This document shows, in pieces, positions 57,191 to 64,000 of a stretch of DNA of 64,000 bases. The stretch is from Aeromicrobium duanguangcaii (GTDB lineage: Bacteria > Actinomycetota > Actinomycetes > Propionibacteriales > Nocardioidaceae). The stretch spans positions 496,001 to 560,000 of the forward strand of contig NZ_CP101990.1 of assembly GCF_024508295.1 (NCBI RefSeq). The letters run 5' to 3'. The number at the start of each line of letters is the position of its first letter. Within the stretch, counting starts at the first letter, position 1. Below the pieces are notes generated by a model. It did no database searches. It was not told where the DNA came from and saw nothing but the letters and a program-made list of their open reading frames with translations. A program made the position numbers and the translations under genes.

Positions 57191-58152
57191 GGTGTTCCTT
57201 CGGGTGCAGTCCGGTCCTCGTTGACCGGGACGATGGTGATGGTGCCGGTGACCAGCGGCTGTCGGCACTGGTCGCAGGCGAGGTGGGCCACGAAGTCGTG
57301 GCCGCACGCCGTGTGGGTCTGGACGAGCGCGGGTCCCTCCGGGGAGACGAACCACTTCTCGGCCCAGTGCAGGGACAGGGCGGTGACGGGGAAGAACGCG
57401 CGCCCCTTGTCGGTCAGGTGGTACTCGGGCCGGCCGGGGTGCTGCGCGTGCTGACGGGTCTCGAGGACGCCGAGGTTGCAGAACGTGCGCAGGCGCTCGG
57501 CGATGAGGGTGGGCGGAGCGCCGAGTGCGACCTCGAACTGACTGAACCGCACCATGCCGCGGAACGCCGCGCCGATCAGGGCCGAGGACCACCGGTTCCC
57601 GAAGATCTCCAGGGTCTGGGGGTACTGCAGCGACTCCGGGACCGAGTCGGGGCGCCGGCGCGTGGAGGACGCGGGGACGGAGCGCTCCCAGCTGCCGCTG
57701 GGCCCCCAGACGGCCCGGATGTCGCGGGCCTCGACCGGAACGCCGCACGCCCGGCACGTCAGCAGGGGCGCGAACTCGGCGCCGCAGGTCTCGTGGCGGC
57801 GCAGCGGGAGGGCCTCGCCGGCGGGGCCGGTCCAGCTGCGCTCCCACTCCCAGATGGCCAGCATCATCGGCCACAGGGTGCGGCTGCGCGCGGTCGGCAG
57901 GTACTCGGCGCGCAGCGGGTTGGTCCGGTAGATGCGCCGCTCGAGCAGGCCGTGCTCGGTCAGTCGGGTGAGCCGGTGGGTCAGCACCGAGTTCGAGATG
58001 GGCATGACCTCGCGGAACTCCCCGTAGCGGGTCAGGCCCCGCGACGAGTGACCCAGGATCAGCAGCGACCACTCGTCCCCGAGCAGGCCCAGCATCTGTC
58101 CGACGGCGTTCGTCCCGCCCGGTTCGAGCAGCGTGGGTCCCCCGTCGGTCAT
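57187..58152 (-). CDS. Double HxlR-type regulator with two zinc-ribbon motifs (HxlR-C)
   Basis: A 321-residue third paralogue. Winged helices lie at about 18-108 (LGDEWSLLILGHSSRGLTRYGEF) and 180-268 (FGNRWSSALIGAAFRGMVRFSQF). The zinc motifs are His120/Cys123/Cys133/Cys136 and His280/Cys283/Cys293/Cys296. It is the closest relative of HxlR-A, including the shared CGAxFxxxLxCxxC context and WGPSGSWERSVP linker. Unlike the other two it heads an operon with a ligase and a VOC gene. It is divergent from the SDR at 58258, with site G between them. GAGGAA is the ribosome site. Confidence 0.88.
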   Translation of the reverse strand: MTDGGPTLLEPGGTNAVGQMLGLLGDEWSLLILGHSSRGLTRYGEFREVMPISNSVLTHRLTRLTEHGLLERRIYRTNPLRAEYLPTARSRTLWPMMLAIWEWERSWTGPAGEALPLRRHETCGAEFAPLLTCRACGVPVEARDIRAVWGPSGSWERSVPASSTRRRPDSVPESLQYPQTLEIFGNRWSSALIGAAFRGMVRFSQFEVALGAPPTLIAERLRTFCNLGVLETRQHAQHPGRPEYHLTDKGRAFFPVTALSLHWAEKWFVSPEGPALVQTHTACGHDFVAHLACDQCRQPLVTGTITIVPVNEDRTAPEGTP

Positions 58153-58192
58153 CGGCCATTCCTCGAAGTCGTGCGGCTCCCAGCGTGGGGAC

Positions 58193-58221
58193 TTGTCATC
58201 TGCGTCACACCGTACTACAAC
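58193..58221 (+). promoter_or_regulatory. Promoter of the SDR-DUF1295-thioesterase operon
   Basis: TTGTCA (58193-58198), 17 bases, TACAAC (58216-58221). The -10 sits at the same place within the ACT-N11-AGT dyad as in the site F promoter. A degenerate CRP-like site (TGTCA-TCTGCG-TCACA, 58194-58209) overlaps the -35. Confidence 0.5.
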
Positions 58222-58230
58222 TAACGGAGT
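58214..58230. promoter_or_regulatory. ACT-N11-AGT dyad, site G
   Basis: ACTACAACTAACGGAGT shares ACTACAA and AAC with site F and covers the -10 of the promoter of the SDR at 58258. It is 62 bases from the divergent HxlR-C start. Confidence 0.62.
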
Positions 58231-58257
58231 ATCTCTATCAATCGAAGTGAGGATTCC

Positions 58258-59166
58258 ATGAGTCGAGCTCTGGACGGCCGGGTCGCCGTCGTCACCGGCG
58301 GTGGCAAGGGTCTGGGACGCGCGTTCGCCCTCCACCTGGCCGAGTCCGGCGCGGCGGTCGTGGTGAACAACCGCAACCGGCAGGTCGACGAGAACGGGCT
58401 CGGCCCGGCCGACCACGTCGTCGCGGAGATCGTGGCCCGCGGCGGGCGCGCGGTCGCCAACCACGACGACGTCGCCGACCCCGCGATCGGGGAGCGGCTC
58501 GTCGCCGACGCCCTCGAGCACTTCGGCCGGCTCGACATCCTCGTCACCAGTGCCGCCGTCAGCGCGCCACAGATGGCCCACAAGACCAGTGCCGAGAGCT
58601 TCCGGCAGGTCATGGACATCAACGTCACCGGCACCGTCCTGCCGGCGGCCGCCGCGATGGCCCACATGCGCCAGGCCGGGTCCGGGCGCGTCGTGCTGAT
58701 CGCCTCCACGGCCGGCCTGCACGGCGAGACGACGGTCTCGGCGTACGCCGCCAGCAAGGGCGCCGTGATCGCCTTCGGTCGCACCGCCGCCGTCGAGGGC
58801 GCAGGCAAGAACGTGCTCACGAACGTCGTGCTGCCCTACGCCACGACGCAGATGACCGAGGCCGGCATGGACCCGCGCCACGCCGACCGCATGCGCTCGG
58901 ACCTCGTCGCCCCACTCGTGACCGCGCTGGCCTCGCCGGACAGCACCATCAACGGCCAGGTCATCGTGGCCGCCGGCTCCGCCCTGCGTGCCGCCGACGC
59001 CGTCGAGTGGGCCACGGTCGGCTACGACGCCGACCAGCCCCTCGAGCCGGCCGCCCTCGAGCAGCTGCTGACGCAGTCGCGCGCGGGCGACCCGCACACC
59101 TTCACCCACGCCCAGAACGCCTTCCAGAGCCTCGCCGCGGACCTCGCCGCGAGCGCCCACCCGTAA
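58258..59166 (+). CDS. SDR-family oxidoreductase, MFE-2/HSD17B4-like
   Basis: A 302-residue SDR. VTGGGKGLG is the cofactor motif; VVVNNRN, then GPADHVVAEIVARGGRAVANHDDV, corresponds to the peroxisomal multifunctional enzyme type 2 dehydrogenase domain. The active site is ASTAGLHGE with Tyr/Lys in YAASK. The C-terminal part after 220 is longer than in FabG-type SDRs and resembles that group. This group oxidises (R)-3-hydroxyacyl-CoA, including branched and sterol-side-chain esters, fitting the MaoC hydratase in region 1. It heads an operon with DUF1295 and two thioesterase genes. Confidence 0.9.
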   Translation: MSRALDGRVAVVTGGGKGLGRAFALHLAESGAAVVVNNRNRQVDENGLGPADHVVAEIVARGGRAVANHDDVADPAIGERLVADALEHFGRLDILVTSAAVSAPQMAHKTSAESFRQVMDINVTGTVLPAAAAMAHMRQAGSGRVVLIASTAGLHGETTVSAYAASKGAVIAFGRTAAVEGAGKNVLTNVVLPYATTQMTEAGMDPRHADRMRSDLVAPLVTALASPDSTINGQVIVAAGSALRAADAVEWATVGYDADQPLEPAALEQLLTQSRAGDPHTFTHAQNAFQSLAADLAASAHP

Positions 59167-59178
59167 AGAAGAGGACGC

Positions 59179-60009
59179 ATGTTCGACTACCCCTGGGGCG
59201 ACTTCGCCCTCAACCTGCTCGTCACCGCCGGCGCGCTCGTGGTGTTCTTCGCGATCGTCATGGCCATCGCCCACCTCATGAACGACCACTCGATCATCGA
59301 CATCACCTGGGGCCCGGCGTTCGTCGTGGTCGCCGCGGTGTCGTACCTGATGTCGGCGGGCTCCGACGGCGACGACACCCGCCGCCTCATCGTGCTGGCG
59401 CTGACCGCGATCTGGGGCCTGCGACTGGGCATCTACATCGGCAGGCGGAACCTGGGCAAGGGCGAGGACCCGCGCTACACGGCGCTGCTGCGCTCGCGCA
59501 AGGGTCGCCCGCTCATCCCGTTCCTGGTCAAGAAGATCTACGGCATGCAGGCCGTGCTGGCCTGGATCGTCTCGATCCCCGTGCAGTTCGCGGTCTACGT
59601 GTCGCGCGGGGTCGACGCCCTCGTGATCGTCGCCATCGCGATCTGGACGATCGGCTTCCTGTTCGAGGCCGTCGGCGACTGGCAGCTCGCGCGCTTCAAG
59701 GCCGACCCGGCCAACGCCGGCAAGATCATGGACCGCGGCCTGTGGGCCTGGACCCGTCACCCCAACTACTTCGGCGACGCCTGCGTGTGGGCCGGCCTGT
59801 TCGTGCTCGCGCTCGGCTCGCCGTGGGGTGTCCTGACGGTCTTCTCGCCCATCCTCATGACGTGGCTGTTGACGACGTTCAGCGGCGCCAAGCTCACCGA
59901 GAAGGGCATGCGCCGCAAGCGCGGTCCCGAGTTCGAGGCGTACGTCGCCCGCACGAGCGGCTTCTTCCCGCGGCCGCCGCGCAAGGCGACGGCGGAGCCG
60001 AACGCGTGA
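59179..60009 (+). CDS. DUF1295 membrane protein (steroid 5-alpha-reductase-like fold)
   Basis: A 276-residue integral membrane protein with about seven hydrophobic segments (first LLVTAGALVVFFAIVMAIAH, then WGPAFVVVAAVSYLM, LIVLALTAIWGLRLGIYIG). The C-terminal GLWAWTRHPNYFGDACVWAGL is the signature of the DUF1295/isoprenylcysteine methyltransferase and 5-alpha-reductase superfamily, with RHPNYFGD near 193-200. Relatives reduce C=C bonds of hydrophobic enones with NADPH. Placed after an MFE-2-like SDR, a steroid- or terpenoid-like substrate is possible but not proven. AGAAGAGGA is upstream. Confidence 0.87.
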   Translation: MFDYPWGDFALNLLVTAGALVVFFAIVMAIAHLMNDHSIIDITWGPAFVVVAAVSYLMSAGSDGDDTRRLIVLALTAIWGLRLGIYIGRRNLGKGEDPRYTALLRSRKGRPLIPFLVKKIYGMQAVLAWIVSIPVQFAVYVSRGVDALVIVAIAIWTIGFLFEAVGDWQLARFKADPANAGKIMDRGLWAWTRHPNYFGDACVWAGLFVLALGSPWGVLTVFSPILMTWLLTTFSGAKLTEKGMRRKRGPEFEAYVARTSGFFPRPPRKATAEPNA

Positions 60010-60860
60010 CCATGTCGGTCGCCTCGCTCGGGTCGATCCTCGACCTGAGCGCGGCCGGCGACGGCGCCTGGATCGGGCACGCCGACGGGATCGCCCTGCC
60101 GCAGCTGTACGGCGGCCAGCTCGTCGCGCAGTCCATCATGGCGGCGGGGCACAGCGCGGCCGGCCGGCTGGTCGACTCGCTGCACACGACGTTCCTGCGC
60201 CCCGGACGGTCCGACCTCCCGGTCAGGTTCCAGGTCGAGCACCTGCGCGACGGTCGGCAGTTCTCGACCCGCGTGGTCGACGCCCTGCAGGACGACCGGC
60301 TGGTGTGCCGCTCGACGATCTCGCTCATGGAGCCCCGCGAGGGCGTGGCGCACTCGCGGCGCCGGCCGGTGAGCGCCTCGGTCGAGGACAGCATCGAGCT
60401 GCGCGAGCTGGCCGGGGCCGACGGCGGGCTGGGGGAGTACTGGGAGGGATTCAGCGCCGTCGAGGTGCGGATCTCGCCGGAGTCCGACGAGACGCCCCTG
60501 CACTCGGCCGCCCCCGTCCAGAACATCTGGATGCGGGTCGCGGAGGACCTGGGGGACGACCCGCTGGTCCACCAGGCGGCGATCGGCTACGTCAGCGACC
60601 TGATGCTGATGTCGATGGCCGTCGCGCCCCACGGGCACCGCGCCGGCCAGGAGCGGTCCCTCGGCGAACGGTGGACTGCCGTCTCGCTCGACCACGGACT
60701 GTGGTTCCACCAGCCCGCCCGGGCCGACGAGTGGCTGCTCTTCGAGCACGCGACGCCCACGGCCCATGCGGGTCGGTCGCTGGTCGAGGCGGCCGTGTTC
60801 GGGGAGCCCGAGTCCCAGGTGTGCCACGTCGTGCAGGAGGCTCTGGTCCGTGAGAACTGA
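60006..60860 (+). CDS. Acyl-CoA thioesterase II (TesB) family
   Basis: A protein of about 284 residues with two hot-dog repeats. YGGQLVAQSIMAA and SLHTTFLRPGRSDLPVRFQVEHLRDGRQFSTR belong to the N-terminal repeat; YVSDLMLMSMAVAPH and VSLDHGLWFHQPARADEWLLFEH to the C-terminal repeat, where the Asp in YVSDL and the DH pair are usual active-site elements. It hydrolyses acyl-CoA to free acid and CoA. GTG at 60006 is chosen because GGAG lies 8 bases upstream and it overlaps the previous stop (GTGA); ATG at 60012 is the alternative. Confidence 0.9.
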   Translation: MTMSVASLGSILDLSAAGDGAWIGHADGIALPQLYGGQLVAQSIMAAGHSAAGRLVDSLHTTFLRPGRSDLPVRFQVEHLRDGRQFSTRVVDALQDDRLVCRSTISLMEPREGVAHSRRRPVSASVEDSIELRELAGADGGLGEYWEGFSAVEVRISPESDETPLHSAAPVQNIWMRVAEDLGDDPLVHQAAIGYVSDLMLMSMAVAPHGHRAGQERSLGERWTAVSLDHGLWFHQPARADEWLLFEHATPTAHAGRSLVEAAVFGEPESQVCHVVQEALVREN

Positions 60861-61695
60861 CATGCAGGGATTCGAGGGCTGCTACCGCCGGATCGATCGC
60901 CAGCAGGACGCTCAGGACCACGTCTCGGAGGTGTTCGTCCCGTCGGCGGCCGCCATCGGGCCGTGGAGCGACGAGCTGCAGCACGGGGGTCCCGTCGGGG
61001 CCCTGCTGACCCGCTCGATGCGACAGCTGCCGCACGGAGCACCGGGCCGGATCGCCCGGACGACGGTCGAGATCCTCGGGCCCATCGCCATGGCGCCCAT
61101 CGAGGTCACGGCGCGCGTCGTGCGGCCCGGCCGCAAGATCGAGCTGCTCTCGGCCGTGGCCCACCAGGTCAGCGAGTCCGGGACCCGGCCGGTCGCCCAG
61201 GCGACCGCGTGGTGGCTGCGCAGCGACGAGTCCGTCGAGGTCATGCACTCGCCGGAGCCGGCGTTGGCGCCGCCCACGGACGAGGAGCTGGAGCGCGGCG
61301 AGCTCGGCGTCCCGGCCAGCTGGCGCCGGGGATTCGTCGGATCGCTGCGCTGGGCCGTGCGCACGCCGATCGGCCGGATCGACGGCCCCGCGATCGCGTG
61401 GGCGTCGATGCCCTACCCGCTCGTCGAGGGTGAGATCGGCGACGACCTCGAGCGCTGCGTCGCGATCGCCGACGCCGCCAACGGGGTCGGCTCGCGGCTG
61501 AACCCGAGGGACTGGGTGTTCATGAACACCGAGCTCACGGTCCACCTGGCCCAGCCTCCGGTGGGGGAGTGGACCGGGATGGTGGCCGAGTCGTGGATCG
61601 GCGGCGACGCCGTCGGCATGAGCTCGGCCGTCTTGTCGGACCTCACCGGTCCGGTCGGGCGCGTCGCCCAGAGCCTGCTGCTCGAACGGCTCTGA
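60850..61695 (+). CDS. Thioesterase-family (TesB-like hot-dog) protein
   Basis: A 281-residue protein with a tandem hot-dog layout but little similarity to the preceding TesB. The N-terminal repeat has WSDELQHGGPVGALLTRSM and RTTVEILGPIAMAPIEVTARVVRPGRKIELL. The C-terminal repeat has NPRDWVFMNTELTVHLAQPPVGEWTGM, interrupted by an extra helix (EELERGELGVPASWRRG). GTG at 60850 is chosen since AGGAGG lies 9 bases upstream; it overlaps the previous stop, while ATG at 60862 would be 21 bases from the site. It may release CoA from dead-end acyl-CoA esters. Confidence 0.86.
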   Translation: MRTDMQGFEGCYRRIDRQQDAQDHVSEVFVPSAAAIGPWSDELQHGGPVGALLTRSMRQLPHGAPGRIARTTVEILGPIAMAPIEVTARVVRPGRKIELLSAVAHQVSESGTRPVAQATAWWLRSDESVEVMHSPEPALAPPTDEELERGELGVPASWRRGFVGSLRWAVRTPIGRIDGPAIAWASMPYPLVEGEIGDDLERCVAIADAANGVGSRLNPRDWVFMNTELTVHLAQPPVGEWTGMVAESWIGGDAVGMSSAVLSDLTGPVGRVAQSLLLERL

Positions 61696-61727
61696 CGCTT
61701 CGGCCCCGGCGCCGCCTCCCGCCCCGC

Positions 61728-61794
61728 GGCCACTTTTGGAACGCGCACCACGTTCTCGTGCCCGAACACCGTGGATCCTGTTCCAAAAGTGGCC
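61728..61794. repeat. 67-base element with a perfect 15-bp terminal inverted repeat
   Basis: GGCCACTTTTGGAAC at 61728-61742 is repeated inverted at 61780-61794 around 37 bases that contain shorter dyads (CACG-TTCT-CGTG). There is no T-run and a separate terminator follows at 61828. It looks like a small intergenic palindromic element (REP or MITE-like) rather than a terminator. Confidence 0.65.
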
Positions 61795-61827
61795 CGGAGG
61801 GCACGAGCCGGCCCGAATCACAGCACG

Positions 61828-61873
61828 AACGGCGAAGGCCGCGAACCCCGAGGGGCTCGCGGCCTTCGCCGTT
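61828..61873. terminator. Bidirectional terminator between thioesterase and gltA
   Basis: A perfect 17-bp stem (AACGGCGAAGGCCGCGA and complement) with a 12-base loop, ending 11 bases past the gltA stop on the minus strand. It is one of the longest stems in the window. Confidence 0.9.
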
Positions 61874-61884
61874 GCTGGGTCAGC

Positions 61885-63180
<1,296 letters not shown>

Positions 63181-63294
63181 GATCGGGTCTCCTGTGACGT
63201 CAGAGTAGTAGTGCCGCGGGGGTGAGCGGCCCACTCCAACTTAGTGTCCCCGCCGCGCGGGCGCGAGAGCAGGGTCACGTTCGCGAGACCCGTT

Positions 63295-63324
63295 TTGACC
63301 CGGACGGGGGCGGCCGGGTATTCT
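63295..63324 (+). promoter_or_regulatory. Promoter of the rplM-rpsI operon
   Basis: TTGACC (63295-63300), 18 bases, TATTCT (63319-63324). It leaves a leader of about 90 bases before rplM, which could carry translational feedback control; I see no clear structure in it. Confidence 0.6.
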
Positions 63325-63419
63325 GGGTAGTCGTTGTGTTGCGACGCGTTCAACCGCGCCATCACGACGCGCAGATTCCCGATCACACAGCTTTCGATTA
63401 GCAGCGAGAAGGTTACGCC

Positions 63420-63863
63420 GTGCGTACGTACAGCCCCAAGCCTGCTGACATCACCCGTCAGTGGCACGTCATCGATGCCCAGGACGTCGTCCTGGGCCGT
63501 CTCTCCGTCGCCGCGGCGACTCTCCTGCGCGGCAAGCACAAGCCGACATACGCGCCCCACGTGGACGGTGGCGACTTCGTCATCATCGTCAACGCGGACA
63601 AGGTCGCGCTGTCCGGCAACAAGCGCTCCGACAAGAACGTCTACCGCCACAGTGGTTACCCGGGCGGACTCAAGCAGATCTCCTACGGGGACCTGCTCGA
63701 GAAGGACGCGCGCAAGGCGATCGAGAAGTCGGTTCGGGGCATGCTGCCCAAGAACCGTCTCGGCCGTCAGCTCATCACGAAGTTGAAGGTCTACGCCGGC
63801 CCGGATCATCCGCACGCCGCCCAGAAGCCCCAGCCGTTCGAGATCACGCAGATCTCCCAGTAA
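63420..63863 (+). CDS. rplM: 50S ribosomal protein L13
   Basis: A 147-residue L13, of normal length. [54 protein letters not shown] and [17 protein letters not shown] are the family blocks. It binds 23S rRNA early in large-subunit assembly. The start is GTG at 63420 with GAGAAGG 6 bases upstream. rpsI follows 20 bases downstream, the conserved bacterial order. Confidence 0.98.
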   Translation: MRTYSPKPADITRQWHVIDAQDVVLGRLSVAAATLLRGKHKPTYAPHVDGGDFVIIVNADKVALSGNKRSDKNVYRHSGYPGGLKQISYGDLLEKDARKAIEKSVRGMLPKNRLGRQLITKLKVYAGPDHPHAAQKPQPFEITQISQ

Positions 63864-63883
63864 GCGAAAAGCGCAGGTTCATC

Positions 63884-64000
63884 GTGGCTGAGACCACCAC
63901 CGAAGAGACCGAGTTCACCACCAACTCCGAGGGCGTCGCCTACACGTCGGAGTCCTCCGGCGCAGCGGCCCAGGGCGAGATCAAGTCGATCATCGCTCCC
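63884..64000 (+). CDS. rpsI: 30S ribosomal protein S9, N-terminal part (cut by window end)
   Basis: The first 39 codons are visible: GTG at 63884 with GCAGG upstream, then an acidic, Thr/Glu/Ser-rich extension (TTTEETEFTTNSEGV) ending in KSIIAP. Actinobacterial S9 proteins carry such an extension before the conserved core, which would lie beyond the window. Its place directly after rplM supports the assignment. Confidence 0.93.
   Translation, partial: MAETTTEETEFTTNSEGVAYTSESSGAAAQGEIKSIIAP

Noticed and set aside
63195-63202. TGACGTCA palindrome between gltA and rplM
   Set aside because: An 8-base palindrome is expected by chance at this scale and it does not recur at other promoters here.

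Overview
High-GC sequence with GTG starts, tight ATGA/GTGA overlaps between genes, an N-terminally extended S9 protein and a 431-residue actinobacterial citrate synthase. This points to an actinomycete, most likely a member of the Nocardioidaceae such as Aeromicrobium or Nocardioides (inference; no 16S gene is present). I saw no tRNA, rRNA, transposase, phage or CRISPR features. Nearly the whole window is a catabolic region for acids activated as CoA thioesters, interrupted by a short housekeeping block (23-32 kb) and closed by gltA and rplM-rpsI.

Region 1 (1-23.2 kb): the tail of an ACAD10/11-like acyl-CoA dehydrogenase, a complete dipeptide/nickel-type ABC transporter (two permeases, two ATPases), an acyl-CoA ligase, an APH-fold kinase of the ACAD10/LvaA type, and two tandem paralogous substrate-binding lipoproteins. 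Then come enoyl-CoA hydratase, MaoC hydratase, TetR regulator, DHA2 exporter, thiolase, a second hydratase/isomerase, an ABM-domain protein, a second TetR, three translationally coupled acyl-CoA dehydrogenases, an SDR and a third binding lipoprotein. Together they read as uptake, CoA activation, possible phosphorylation of a hydroxyacyl-CoA, and beta-oxidation. Several promoters here, and that of a single-chain acyl-CoA carboxylase at 25.4-28.6 kb, carry a common dyad built on TGAAwCTGAATTCA, probably a TetR operator.

Region 2 (23.2-32.2 kb): ATP-dependent DNA ligase, an unknown protein, the BC-BCCP-CT acyl-CoA carboxylase, an RsmC-like methyltransferase, MmcQ/YjbR protein, Nudix hydrolase, truA, and a secreted metallophosphoesterase.

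Region 3 (32.2-61.7 kb): a second catabolic island with three large regulators, each made of two HxlR winged helices and two H-x2-C-x9-C-x2-C zinc-ribbon-like motifs. Around them lie four acyl-CoA ligases, two odd thiolases, a DapB-like oxidoreductase, a carotenoid-cleavage-type oxygenase, a nitronate-monooxygenase-like enzyme, two 240-residue VOC proteins, an enoyl-CoA hydratase, a LivGFHM-type transporter with its binding lipoprotein, three SDRs, a SnoaL-like protein, a DUF1295 membrane reductase and two thioesterases. Seven promoter regions in this island each contain an ACT-N11-AGT dyad (half-site ACTAC), several lying on the -10 element. I infer that this is the operator of the double HxlR proteins. 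CRP-like TGTGA-N6-TCACA sites lie before three transporter or binding-protein genes across regions 1 and 3.

Region 4 (61.7-64 kb): an unusual perfect inverted repeat, gltA on the minus strand, and the rplM-rpsI operon (rpsI is cut by the window edge).
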